Translations under genes and position numbers: made by a program
Source of the DNA: Plicaturopsis crispa FD-325 SS-3
Lineage: Eukaryota > Basidiomycota > Agaricomycetes > Amylocorticiales > Amylocorticiaceae
Reading direction: 5' to 3'
Length of the DNA: 64,000 nt
NCBI GenBank assembly: GCA_000827205.1
Contig: KN832556.1
Location: forward strand, 1,883,272-1,947,271
Shown: one piece after another, positions 22,019 through 33,900 of the stretch
Numbering within the stretch: the first letter of the stretch is position 1
Layout of the letters: every line of letters begins with the position of its first letter
The notes under the pieces: generated by a model
Told to the model about the DNA's origin: nothing
Seen by the model: only the letters and a program-made list of their open reading frames with translations
Databases searched by the model: none

Positions 22019-22326
22019 CTCAGCGTATTTGGGAGGCGATTGTGGTGGCAGGAGTCAAGTCGTCGTGTCTCGCGTCTCAGCGCCAAAAAGTCACTTAGTA
22101 GTCATGTGCAGCGTGACAGTTCGCGGTAAATTGACGCGTTTTTCACCTCGCAAACGGACTAGAGCGACTGAACAAAAAAAAGGAATGATTAAAGTGTTTG
22201 TGGACAGTGTAGTACTGTATATGTAGAGAGTGTGTAGATAAGAACGTTAACAAGCCCACCCAGCAATACGACGAACAGAAAAAGCGCATGCAAACGCAGA
22301 AGGGTATCGAGAGAGAAAAATCAAAA
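22019..22326. promoter_or_regulatory. RNase H2B promoter and secreted-gene 3' end
   Basis: These 308 bases lie between two tandem minus-strand genes. They must contain the 3' UTR and polyadenylation signals of the secreted-protein gene and the promoter of RNASEH2B. AT-rich sequence and an A8 run occur at about 22170-22185. No gene is seen. Confidence 0.35.
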
Positions 22327-24371
22327 TCATAGAGCAGAAACACAGACGTCCGCTTTCGCAACACCATTCACGGTGTCCTTCGACATGGCCTGGACGACGT
22401 GGCCCGCTGTCTCGCACGCAGCCTTCATGCCCTGGCTCAAGTTGTTGATGCCGGCGAGCTTCCTGAAAGTGGCGCTGTCGTCGTTGTCGGGGCTGTCGCC
22501 GTTGTCGCCGTTGTCATCGTTGTCGCCTTGCTTTGCGTTGTTGGCGCCCTTGCTGATAGGCTTGTTCGTAGTCTTGTTCACAGGCTTGGCCTTCTGAGCC
22601 GCCTGGGATTTGCCAGGTCCTGGTCCTGGTCCCGGTCCTGGTCCCGGTCCTGGTCCCGGTCCTGGCCCCGGTCCTGGTCCTGGCCCCGGTCCTGGTCCTG
22701 GCCCCGGTCCTGGCCCCGGTGCGCCCCCACCGCCACCTGACTTCTGGCTGGCAGCTGAAGGAACCAACTGCGCGCCACCTGGGGCCGCCCCATTGACGGC
22801 CTTCTCCGAGGGATCCACAGCACCGCCATTGAGTTTGTTGCCTTTCGCGTTGAAGGAGCTAGGGACTACTGCATCGCCGTTGTTGGGACTCGCGTTCGCA
22901 GCCTTGGCAGCGTTGTTGACGGGCTTAAGGTTGTTCTGGTTCGCGTTGAGAGAGGTAGGAACCACCGCGTCGCCGTTGTTAGGACTCGCGTTGGCAACTT
23001 TGGCAGCGTTATTGACAGCCTTGAGGTTGTTTTTGTTGCCGTTCGCATTGAGAGAGGAAGGGACTACCGCGTCGCCGTTGTTGGGGCTCGCGTTGGCAAC
23101 TTTGGCAGCATTGTTGACGGCCTTGAGAGTGTTTTTGTTGCCGTTGGAGTCGAGAGTGGTAGGGACTACCGCGTTGTTAGGACTCCCGACGACAGCGTTG
23201 GCGGCAGTATCGACAGATTTGGCGTCTTTTTCGTTGGCGTTGGCGTTGAGAGAGTTAGGGACTACCGCGCCGCCGTTGTTGGGACTCGCGTTGACAGCCT
23301 TGGCAGCGGCAGCGACGGCGTCGCCGTTGTGCTTGTTGCCGACGGAGTTGAGAGACGTGGGGACGACCTTTCCTCCATTGTTGAGGCCCTGAGCGCTCTT
23401 GGCTGCGGAAGAAAGAGCGTTGCCATTGAGTTTGTTGCCGTTGGGCTGGAAGGAGTTGAGGGAGTTGGGGTTAAGGTTTCCCGCGTTGTTCGAGCCTTGG
23501 ACGCCCCCGACGACGACCTTGTCCGCAGTGGATGCTAGATTGCCGTTGCCGCCATTGATAGACGAGGGGATAGCCTTGTTGGCACCATTTTTGCCGTTGA
23601 AACTCCCGCCGAGGGCCTTGACAGCGTTCGTGCTTCCGCCGTTGTTGCCGGATGGGATGAGTCCGTTGAGGCCTAGGGCTTTCAGATTACCACCTTTTCC
23701 GGCGCTACCGACGTTGCTGCCGGAAGGTGTGAGTCCGTTGAGGCCCAAGGCTTTAAGGCTGCCACCTTTGCTGCCACTACCGCCGTTGCCGAAGAGGGCA
23801 GAGTTACTGAGGAGCCCGGTCCCGGGCGTTGCCGAGGATCCTAGCGTGTTGAGGCCTCCGAGATCAGAGCTGCCTTTGCCGTTTGCGTTGCCCTTGACGT
23901 CTCCGAGGGCCAAAAGCGCGCCGACCCCGCCGTTTCCGCGGGCCCTGCTGTTCGCGATTTTGTTCCCGGCCGCGTCTACCTCGCACAGGCCAAGAGAATC
24001 GAACAGTGCAGCGGTGGACTTCGCATCGCCCTCCTTGACGACCTTGCAGTAGTTGAGCAGAGCTGCGAAGGTCTCGTCGTCGACGCCGCCGGGCAGGCTT
24101 TGCTTCCCGCACTTGCACTCGTAGTCCTTGAGCGTCTGTGCGGGGTTAACATAATGGGTACCCGCGATGGTGCAGCCGCTGCTGTACGCTTTCACGGTGG
24201 TCTACAGAAGCCAGTCCCTGGTCAGCAGACAGGACGATATGGGGACGTGAGATAGACAGGGAGGCTTACGCGGGAGTTGGCATGGACGGGGCTGGCGTGC
24301 ACCGCTGTGGCATGCAAGAGGAGGAGGACAAGGGCAATGGGCCCGGTGATGGAGCCTCCGAACGTGATCAT
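22327..24371 (-). CDS. Secreted repeat-rich protein with Cys-bearing ends
   Basis: Two exons. The first (about 24270-24371) encodes a signal peptide, MITFGGSITGPIALVLLLLH..AVHA, and the second the remaining 620 or so residues. The N-terminal mature part has clustered cysteines (SSGCTIAG, YECKCGK, NYCKVV, GLCEVD). Low-complexity repeats follow: two LKALGLNGL.PSG units, then about eight copies of a ~34-residue unit of the type AVNNAAKVANASPNNGDAVV + PSSLNANGNK, then a Gly-Pro array of about 18 pairs. The C-terminal 110 residues are again ordered-looking (FRKLAGINNLSQGMKAACET, ADVCVSAL). Asn, Ala, Gly and Pro dominate. The design suits a cell-wall, matrix or host/substrate-surface protein. No family is recognised and no GPI signal is obvious. 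Copy number is likely to vary between strains. Confidence 0.85.
22614..22720 (-). repeat. Hexanucleotide array encoding (Gly-Pro)n
   Basis: About 18 units of GGTCCT/GGTCCC/GGCCCC in a row. In the gene's frame on the minus strand they read Gly-Pro; because of the symmetry of the unit, a plus-strand frame also reads Gly-Pro. Silent C/T differences between units indicate selection for the dipeptide or an older expansion. Confidence 0.9.
22780..23520 (-). repeat. About eight ~100-bp coding tandem repeats
   Basis: The units encode roughly 32-36 residues built on AAKVANASPNNGDAVVP.SL and N.NGNK..LK. The central copies (about 22860-23130) are the most alike and the flanking ones progressively diverge, a pattern typical of unequal exchange in the middle of an array. 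Confidence 0.8.
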
Positions 24372-24894
24372 CTTCGTCTTGACGGACTAGGCTTTGCTTC
24401 GTGACAATAGATGATCTCGAGTAAGGCCAAGTGGAGGATGTAGTCGAAGGTGGCTGTGGGCGCCGCGTGTCCGAGTCTTGAAGGCTGGATGATGGTGGTC
24501 GGGTCCTGAGGGGTGAACACAGAAGAACGAGCGCGAGCAGGCTTTTGTAGGCATAGATTCAGAGGTGGCTGACCGTGGCTGACACTTGTAAAGCAGGCAG
24601 AGTGTAAATCGGAAGGCGGGTATATGGTGCACCATTGAAATCGGGACCGTTGAGAGGCTGGCAGACGCGTCGCGCCAGTGCCGGTTGGAAACACGACCAG
24701 ACAGCATGGGTCTCCGCCTAGCATGTTATGCATAGTGCGGGGGATCACACTTGGCAAGGGCACGATGACTGCGACTTCGACAGTGGACCAGAAGCATTGA
24801 GACCCCAGAAGTAGATGGGCCCGTTAAGGCCTGTCTGTGAGGAAGATCATCGACTTTGCCTCACATAGGATTTTCCTCACATAGACAGTAGAGC
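24372..24894. promoter_or_regulatory. Upstream region of the secreted repeat protein gene
   Basis: No gene is supported in these 523 bases; the minus-strand open frames reaching 131 codons have no motifs. A CCTCACATAG direct repeat occurs at about 24859 and 24875. AGTAGAGC at 24887-24894 is the left target-site copy of the adjacent transposable element. Confidence 0.35.
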
Positions 24895-26029
24895 CAAGAG
24901 GCGAACGAAAGTGAAAGTTCAGACCCTAGGCCTCCGGGACCCCGAATGAAGCACTTTCTTCGTGATTTTCAGCGCTGTTTCGAAGATTTATAAACAGTCT
25001 GCGTCATTTCTCCCTCATTTCTTGCATTTTCCTCGTAAATCGATTCTTGTTGGCATGTATAGGTTCATGTCAAGAGGTCCCCAAAGTAAGGAAGCCCCGA
25101 GTGCCGTAGTAAATGAGATAAATAGGATTACATGATGAGCTACAAACAGCGGTCACCGTGGATGTTCGTTCTCCACGATTTCGAGCTCAAACGCCATTCT
25201 GCGCATCTGAAACTCTGTTCGGTATATGGATAGAGAGATTTGGATGCCAGACACCCCTCGAATCACCAGGAGAATGAGGTGCCAGGGCTTGAGATCTGGC
25301 CTTTCCTGCAGCCTTGTCTATGTCAACTACAATCCAGATGTGATATTTTGTACAATAGACCACTCTGAAGGTAGATGAGGTACTAAAGGAGTGATTTCTA
25401 TGAGTACTCTAACTTGAATCTGCTCAAACCGTTACAATATCACGAGAACACATGCCAAACTTGCAGAAATGACTGCTTAGCAGCAGTAGATTAAGTATTC
25501 ACTTGAGCTGATCCTTAGAAAATGAGCCCCCGTGTCTCAGAGCAGTACAGGCATGCTAGTACTGTCGAAGCCCCAGGAGAGCAGCAGCAAAAACGAGCTA
25601 GACTATGTATTCTTAGCAGTACGAGCAAGCAAGGTTTCGCGCCACCGCAGAAAATAACGCGACGCGTCTTTGACGCGTGAACGAAAAAGATTCTCACGGT
25701 TACTCTCGAGATTCTCACGGTTACTCTCGAGACTCTGTCGAGCTCTCTCGAGCGTTTTTCTCGATAAACAGTTTGAGGATTATCTATACTATACTGTGTC
25801 TTTTTGGTCTCAAATTTTATCTGGACCTATGCAGTTTGGACCACTGCAAGCACGAGTGAATTTACTTTGAGTAGGTAATATGGTCAAAATGTCGCCGTGC
25901 AAAACTCGACGCAAGGGCCAACGAAACTCGCCGATACAGGACCCCGGATACCCAATACCATGAAGCAGTGCTTCAAGCTTACAAATCAGGAGGCCTAGGG
26001 TCTGAACTTTCACTTTCGTTCGCCTCTTG
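24895..26029. mobile_element. Non-autonomous hAT-like element, 1,135 bp
   Basis: The ends are perfect 41-bp inverted repeats, 24895-24935 and 25989-26029, beginning CAAGAGGCGAACGAAAGTGA. AGTAGAGC is directly repeated on both flanks (24887-24894 and 26030-26037): an 8-bp target duplication as made by hAT transposases. No transposase-like frame is present inside; the interior is AT-richer than the neighbouring genes and holds a 21-bp direct duplication. It therefore depends on a transposase encoded elsewhere. The perfect end repeats and duplication suggest recent movement. Confidence 0.85.
25689..25730. repeat. 21-bp tandem duplication inside the hAT-like element
   Basis: GATTCTCACGGTTACTCTCGA occurs twice head to tail at 25689-25709 and 25710-25730, followed by a degenerate third start (GACTCTGTCGAG). 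It may be a subterminal binding motif or simple slippage. Confidence 0.85.
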
Positions 26030-26037
26030 AGTAGAGC

Positions 26038-26475
26038 GCTCAACACACAGAGCATATATGTACGCTCAGAAAACGCCTAGGGGCTCCGGCCACCAAAACA
26101 CGGGCAGATAAGACCTGATCGCAGCGCTAATTTGCTAGCAGATCCACGAGAAACATCGTGAATCTCTTATACAGCTATGCACGACTCGGAAGGACTTACG
26201 ACAAGAGGAGGTTTGCTACATAGCCTGCGCGCCGTGTGTCACGGCAGAGATCCCATGCATTGTCGATAGCGAAATCAAGTAGTCCCCAGTAGCGTACTTG
26301 CCGCAATGCAGACATGAAGTTGTCGAAAACAAGAGTCGTCGTGTCGTTGTCGTCGTGAACATCGAAGAGACGTTGAGAGCCCTTGACTCGCCGGCCCCGC
26401 GCCACCACCGCTGGGCAATTTCCTCTCCGCTACTTCCACTACCTGTACTCAACCTGTACTAGAACTCTCTGCACA
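26038..26475. promoter_or_regulatory. SLU7 upstream region
   Basis: This lies between the right target-site copy of the transposable element and the SLU7 start. No convincing gene is seen. Short minus-strand frames at 26196-26452 lack motifs. Confidence 0.35.
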
Positions 26476-28373
26476 ATGGCGTCCTCATCTGGTGAGCTAA
26501 ATCTCTGCACTACCTGTTAACTGAACTGACACGATCTTACAGCCGTTGGCAAGCTTTCACGCGAGGAATTCCGCCGTCAGAAAGACCTCGACGCTGCTCG
26601 TAAAGCTGGTACTGCCCCGGCAGCGCTCGACGAGGAAGGCAGACCCATAAATCCTCATATTCCTCGTACGTAGCCCACTCCTATTGCATAAGATGAACTC
26701 ATTTTGACGGTGCATCCAGAGTACATCTCGCAAGCCCCATGGTACCTCGACACAGGCGCACCCTCGCTCAACCACCAGCGGCAGCCCCGCGACGACTTCC
26801 ACAGCACATCCGAAAAGTTCGACAACTGGTACGACCGCGGTGCGAAAGCCGGGCCCGCCGCCAAGAAGTACCGCAAGGGCGCATGCGAGAACTGCGGCGC
26901 CATGACGCATAAGAAACAGGACTGCCTCGAGCGGCCGCGCAAAAAGGGCGCAAAGTTCACGAACCGCAACATACAGGCCGACGAAGTCATCCAGGAGGTC
27001 GCCTCGGGCTACGACGCCAAGCGCGATCGGTGGAACGGCTACGACGCGAGCGAGCACAAGCACATATACGACGAGTACGCTGCGGTCGAGGCGGCGCGGC
27101 AGAAGCTGCGCGAGGAGGAGATCGACAACCAGACGACGACGGATCTCGCGGCGGTGCGGAAGGTGGCGAAGAAGGGCAAGGACGAAGGGGATGACGCGGA
27201 CTTTGGGTCGAGTGACGAGGAAGATGCAGATGAGGACAAGTATGCGGATGCTGCAGATGCTGTCGGGCAGAAGCTGGACGCGAAGACCCGCATCACCGTG
27301 CGGAATCTACGAATCAGGGAAGACACTGCGAAGTATCTCATCAACTTGGATCCCGAAAGTGCCTACTACGACCCAAAAACGCGTTCGATGCGTGATGCTC
27401 CTAACAAGGATCTTCCGCCAGAGGAGGTAAGCGCCGTCCATGCAACGCTTAGCTCCCTTATTGACTCGCATGCTGTAGGCGGTATTCGCGGGCGACAATT
27501 TCTTCCGCTCGTCTGGTGAGTCTCCCGACGTCCAGAAGCTGCAGCTGTTTGCGTGGCAAGCCGCCGCGCGCGGCAACGACGTCCACCTAAACGCAAACCC
27601 GACGCAGGGACAGCTGCTGCATCAGGAGTACCGTCAGAAGAAGGAGCAGCTGAAGGACTCGTCCAAAATCAGCATCCTGTCGAAGTACGGTGGTGCGGAG
27701 TATCTCGAGAAGGCGCCTCAGGAGCTGCTGCAAGGGCAGACGGAGGAGTACGTCGAGTACTCGCGGACAGGGCAGATCGTAAAGGGACGCGAACGGGCGA
27801 AAGCAAAGTCGAAATATCCGGAAGATGGTGAGTATCCGCAGGTTTTATTTGTCGTACACATTCTCATATTTCATCCTAGTCTACATGAACAACCATACTG
27901 CAGTGTGGGGCTCGTGGTACGATCCCGGGTCCGGTACTTGGGGCTACGCTTGCTGTCACTCCATCATCCACATATCGTACTGCGCCGGCCAAGCCGGTAT
28001 TGACGCCGCAAACGCTTCGAGTGCCCAACAGATGCTTGCAGAGACTCCCTCATCCTCCTCGGCCGCCCCGACCAAGCCGCCGCCCGTCCAGGACGAGCCA
28101 GAAGAGCGGGAGCGTGTCGAGCAAAACTTCTCGAAGAAGCGCGTGGGCGAGGGCGACGTGCAGCTCGACAAGGAGCGGCTTGCGCGCGCGATCAACGAGG
28201 AGAAGAAGCGGAAAATGCGCGGGGAGGACGACGGCGACCGATTTACAAAGAAACAGAAAGGTGGCGAGACGAAGGGCAGTCACGACGTTACGGAGGAGGA
28301 GCTGGAGGCATACCGCATGGGCAGGCGAATGACGGAGGATCCGATGGCGAACTACGTCGACACGGAGGATTGA
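26476..28373 (+). CDS. SLU7: Pre-mRNA splicing factor SLU7
   Basis: Exons join to [21 protein letters not shown], then [20 protein letters not shown] and [20 protein letters not shown] + WYDRG. The CCHC zinc knuckle [14 protein letters not shown] follows, with [40 protein letters not shown], the [14 protein letters not shown] segment, [40 protein letters not shown] and [20 protein letters not shown]. All are strongly conserved in SLU7. The C-terminal tail is basic and ends YVDTED (TGA 28371-28373). SLU7 acts in the second catalytic step of splicing, with Prp18, in choosing the 3' splice site. Length and order are normal; introns sit near 26492, 26662, 27427 and 27826. It is convergent with CHD1. 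Confidence 0.95.
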
Positions 28374-28728
28374 GACTAGGTCTGGTCTTTCGTGATTGCA
28401 AGCTCTCAATGGGACCAGTGTATTTTTCTGTTACGATATGAACTGCTAATGTATAGGACTGCATTTTGTCTGCGCTGCTTTGGCGCTGTCGCATATACTC
28501 GCCCGATAACGCACTTATGACAATCGAACGTTTGAGCAGAGAGGATGCAAAAAAAATCGATACGAAATATAATGTGGAGAGGTGGTACACGGTTGCAGGC
28601 AGCGATTAACCAGACAGATATATGCGACAGGGAAAGCAGACGGGTGTACAATATAGTACCAGAATTAAGTAACCAGCGAACAGCGAAGAGAGCGAGGGAG
28701 ACAGCGAGGGAGCAGATACGTGGACAGG
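28374..28728. other. Convergent 3' intergenic region
   Basis: These 355 bases separate the SLU7 stop and the CHD1 stop and hold both 3' UTRs. An A-rich stretch near 28550 is compatible with polyadenylation signals. No gene is seen. Confidence 0.35.
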
Positions 28729-31700
28729 TCATCGGTGGGACTTCCCGTTCGACCTCATCGACGACGAGCCGCTTGCGACGGGCGCAGATGACCCGTTCGT
28801 CTTCGGGCCTGCGCTTAACCGCGGTTTCTTCGCCGCACTAGGGTCTGCAGAGGCGCGAGGGTTACCCTCTTTCATGACCATCTTCGCATGGATCTCCTCC
28901 AGCTTCGAAGCCTTCACTTTTTTCGGCCAAAAGAGTGTCACAAATCTGTAAAGCATGGGCATTTGTCGAATCAGTGGGTCACTGTGAAAGGAAGATTGAG
29001 GACTCACGTCCACAGATGTCTCCGCCATCGTTCCCGATCCTCTCCCATGGATTGCTTCGCAGTAAGCACTTGCTCTATCCGTCGTCCAATGGCCGCAAGG
29101 GAGTCCTTCAAGATAGCTACTTTGTCATCTCGTGGCATATCCTCGCCGGACAGCTTGAGTTGTTTCTGTAAAGCAAATGCAAATGAGAAGGTATCCAGTG
29201 AGATTGGATGAACTACTTGCCAGTTGCTTCTTGACAGGACGCAATTCTTCCTTGGTGGAGGCCTCGTCCATCGAGGGACTGCAAAACAAGTTAGGCGGGG
29301 GACTTCAAAGCGCAACCGACACAACTTACCATTCATCCGACGACTCGGAGTCGGTAAACGTTGGCGTGGGTCGTCGTTTGCGTTTTCGCGAGCTGCCATC
29401 GTCAACTGAGGCGACTGCTTCACTCTCCGCACGGCGTTTGAGGCTGCTGGTATACGAGGAAGACGCTACGGCTGTCGGGGGAGGGGATGCCGAAACCTTT
29501 AGCTGTCCCTTGGTCCTTAGGGAACTCTCGTACGAACGTAGCTTCTCGTCATGCTCGCGGAGGATGCTTAGCAAAAAGTCCCCCCGCCGCACAAGGTGTA
29601 TTGCATTCGGGATCGGTCTGCTCGCCGAGTCTTCGCCCTTCTTGCCCTCTTCAAGGAAAAATTTGCCCTCGAGTCCGAGCTTAGGGTCTTTCGCCATTGC
29701 CTCCCAGTTGCCGAAGCCGTAGAGGAAGGCGCCGACGAGGAGCATGGAGTCCTCTTGTGGACCCCATCGGCCGGACCAGTTGAGCGTGGGTCGAATATTG
29801 TCGATCGGGATGGCCCAGTTGTAGATGTCGTCGCCGAGCTCGCACAAGTGTTTGTAGAGAATCTGTAGGTCGCGATGCCGCGAAAGAACCGTCTCTGCGT
29901 TGATATTGCCGACATTGCGGTACGTGACGAGGACGGCCTTGCTCTTCTGCGCGTTAGTAAGTGTCTCGCCCGCTTCTATGCGGGCGCGCTTCTGAGCGTT
30001 GTTCTCTTCGACGGCTTGAGCACATAGTTCGATAATGTCATCAGACACCTCGATCATCATGCCCTTGTTCTTGTCCGCGAGCTTAGCCTCGTTGACCTGC
30101 AGTGTGTGGCTGAATGGGCGATGCACAAACAAGACGAACACGCGACACTCACGATGATATCGTACCGCTGCCTGATGTCTCCCCACCGTTGCAGAGTCCG
30201 AATAAGCACACGCACATCGCGCTCCTTCAGCTCCATCGCCTTCTGGCTCGCACTCTTCCTCGTCGGACCCGGTATCTTGGGCTTCTTGGGGGCAAGTGCC
30301 GTGCTAGGCTGGTCGACGTCCATACCTGTATACGATACCGGGGCATGGGACCGCTTCCTCGTTTCTTGCGCGACAAGCTCCTCCGCTTTCCGCTCGTCTT
30401 CCTCTTTGATGAACCGTTCCCGCTCATCTAGCGGAATGATGTCCTCCCAGCTCATGTCGTTCTTGACGTCGCTAACAGCTGCGAATGTTGCTAGGAAAGC
30501 CTCACCACCCAAGGACGTGCCACCGTCACCGGCGACGGCAACTGTCTCGTGGTCTTCAGCGCGGTTCAAGATGTCGTCGAGGTCCATTTCGTCAAGCTTT
30601 TTGCTCTGCTGTGAGTCGTCCTTGTCGAACCTAGAAGAAGACGTTAGGTCAAGCGAACGGGAGCGACAACACACGTACATCTTCTGAGCCCCATACTTGA
30701 GGACAGCGGTCAACTCGTCCTTGCTCAGGTTATCCGGCTTGGACGGGTCTTTCACCTGTGCATTCGCCTTCGAGCTCAAATGCGCTTGCGTGGTGTCCAT
30801 CTGGTTGATAACTGCACACAGCAACCGTTCAGTTCACCAACACGTGTAATAGCGAGGCGAAAAAAACGTACTCGCATACTCCAGCACCATCTTCTTCTTG
30901 GCGCGTTCGAGAACGTCCTCCTCCATCGTGTCCTTGCTCACGAAGCGGTACACGCTGACGTGCGACTTCTGGCCAATGCGGTGGGCACGCGCCATCGCCT
31001 GCAGGTCGTTTTGCGGGTTCCAGTCACTCTGCAAGACCATGCCCGTGTCGTCAGGAGCGTGCGCAGTAAGGAAAAGGGGGTAAGCACTCACGTCAAAGAT
31101 GATGACGGTGTCAGCCGTCTCCAGGTTGATCCCGAGACCGCCCGCGCGCGTGGAAAGTAGGAAAGCAAAGTCTTTCGAATCGGGTTTGTTGAACTGCGCG
31201 ATGGACTGCTTGCGCGCCTCGGATGCAACGGTGCCGTCGAGACGCTGATGGGGGTACCCGCGCAGGTTCATGTAGTCGCTGAGAATGTCAAGCAGGCGGA
31301 CCATTTGACTGAAAATGAGGACGCGGTGGCCGTCTTGCCGCAGGCGAGCAAGGAGCTTGTCGAGGAGTACCATCTTGCCGCTGTTCATGACAATACCTTT
31401 CAGGGTCTCGTCGTTATCGTCCGTCCGCGCCTCTGCGCCGTCGAAAAGGTATGGGTGATTTGCTGCCTTCTTCAACTCCATGGCTGCATTGCAAACTATT
31501 AGAAGCCGCGTGTACGACAATGCAGATAATCGCGCACCAATGTTCAGCAGACTGATATTGTTATTCCCGTGCGCGCTCTTTACGAGGCCCTGGAAGTTCT
31601 TCGTCAGGATGTTCTTGTAGAAATGCGTCTGCAGGGCCGACATCTCGACGCGCAATATGCGCTCGCTCTTCGTGGGCAGGGAGGTGAGCACATCACGCTT

Positions 31701-33900
31701 GAGGCGCCGCAACATGAGGTCCTCAAGCTGCTTGTGTAGCTCCTTGATCTTCTCCTCGTGGTCGACATCACTGAGGTCGAACTCGTTCGTCAAGGCGACT
31801 ATCGACGGCTGGTCAGTACGGGCTCACGATCATGTAAACGGACTAAAAGCGCACATTTCTCGGGCATCAAAAAGTGCATCAGAGAAAGCAGCTCTGCAGA
31901 TTCAGGTGTGAGCGCGTTTAAACGGAAGTTTTTCCTCGTCGACATACCTTTCACATTGTTCTGCAACGGAGTGCCAGTGATGAGCAGTTTCGACGCCGCC
32001 GAGAAGGCGGTGAGCGCCTCGTACAGCTGGCTCTCCGAGTTCTTCAGCCGGTGGGCCTCGTCGACGGCAAGCGCCTGCCACTTGATATCGCCGAGCTCCT
32101 TCGCATCACGCAGAGTGAGCTCGTACGTTGTGAGCAAAACGTTCATCTTGAGCTTCTTGTTCGATGGCCCAAACTCGTAGGTCCGTATGACCTCGCGCGC
32201 GGACGCAGTCCCGATGTACGTGATGACGTTCATATCGGGGGCCCACGCCTGGAACTGTTGCGCCCATGCGGTTATAGTCGATAGCGGCACGATGACCAGG
32301 AATGGCCCAAATTGATTCCTCTCGTGGAAGAGGTACGAGAGGAATGCGACAGTCTGCACAGTCTACACACATTGGGATGAGAAAACCCGAGGAAGACGAG
32401 GCGATACGAATGGACGAACCTTTCCGAGACCCATCTCATCCGCGAGAATGCCATTTTCACCCTTGCTCCACACATACGCTAGCCAATTTAGGCCCGTCAC
32501 CTGGAAGTCCTTCAGCTCGCCACCGGTGGCGACGATGTAATCCGGGTCCTTCACGATCTGCTGGAACGGCGGCCTTTGGTATCTGCTGTAGTTCGCACTC
32601 TTGAACGGGAACTTCCCCTCTGACTCGCGCTTGCGGTACGCCTCGATTTGGGCCTTCGCTAGGGGCCGTATCTCGTCCTGCGTTTCCCAGGTGCAGTGCT
32701 CGTAATTGAGCCCCGTCCACTTGCAGAAGTACTCGGCTGCACCGGTCTCGGGCGATTCCCGGTGTGCGACGATGCGTTCGACGATCTTGTGGGTCTCCCA
32801 GACTTCCTGGTCGCGTTCCCGGCCGAGAATGAGGCCCTCGGCGTCTTCACGGCTGAGCCCTGGCGTTTTTAGCTCAGCCTGGTAATGATTATACGCTTTA
32901 ATGTAGTTGTCGACGCGTTTTAGGCCCTTAAAACGTTTGAGGAACTCGTATGTCTCGTCCGTATTGTGTAGATGGGAAAAGTTTTTCCACTTGATATGGA
33001 AACGCTGCAGTGCGTATGTGAGCGACGAGTCTGACTATATTCATGTGGACGATACGCACAATGTTTTCGTACCAGGAGTCCTCGGCATCGTCTAGCTTCA
33101 TCTCGTCTCTTGTATGGCCGAGAACAGCCTCGATTTCGTCCTCTTCCTTGAGCTGCGCATTGGGGTCGATGTAATAGCCCGGGTCGGCGTCTTCGTCAAA
33201 CTGCTCAAAGTCCTTCACGTCATCGACGTAGTTGGGGACCTTGCCGCCGCGTCCGGACATTCGTATTTCGTCGCCGGGGGCGCGGACCTTCTTCTTCTTC
33301 TTTGACCGGGAACCGTACTCGGAGTCGGAGTCAGACATTGACCGCGGACGTGGAGGCGCTAGAAGGGGTGAGATATTGTGGCACGAGGAGTCGAAGGTGA
33401 GCACTCACGTCTTGGCCTTGACACGGAGGAGGAGGACAACTTTTTCTTCTTCTTGGGTTTCTTGACGCGGCCATACTCCTCGTCAGCATATGTGCCGTCG
33501 TCGTCATCGTCTTCTTCCTCATCGTCGTCCTCGATGTTATCTTCGTAGCCCTAGTGCCATAATTTGAACAGACATATGACGAGCAAGCAGCACCAATACA
33601 CACCGAATCATCACCCTGTATACATAAACTCTCCTTGAACAGAACACTTATGTCACAATAATTTTCACGACGTACCGAGTCCTTATCGTCGTTGTATGAG
33701 GACGGGCCTGCGACTGGGGCAGCCCTAGTCAGGTGATTGGCAGCGGGCGACTGCGCCTGCTCGTCCTCGACATAGTCGGCGTCGGCATCTGGGTCCTGAA
33801 GTTGTTTAGTGTCGGGGTCAGAGTCGACCTGCATGTCGTCCTCGCTGTCATAGCTGATGTTGAGACCGTCATGAACGGGCGACGATGTCGAAGACGCCAT
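28729..33900 (-). CDS. CHD1: CHD1-type chromatin remodeling ATPase
   Basis: A large multi-exon gene from [20 protein letters not shown] (ATG at 33900) to SHR-stop at 28729. Order of parts: acidic and lysine-rich N-terminus; double chromodomain ([20 protein letters not shown] and [16 protein letters not shown]); SNF2 ATPase with [31 protein letters not shown] (intron at the K/T join), DEAH, and [16 protein letters not shown]; helicase C half with [40 protein letters not shown] and [28 protein letters not shown] region near 29700-30200 ([20 protein letters not shown]); and a C-terminal helical CHCT segment ([18 protein letters not shown]). It slides and spaces nucleosomes behind RNA polymerase II. 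All catalytic motifs are present. Confidence 0.95.

Noticed and set aside
22610-24052. Long plus-strand frames opposite the secreted repeat gene
   Set aside because: Mirror readings caused by the symmetric Gly-Pro array and GC-rich third positions of the real minus-strand gene, which has a signal peptide and intron.
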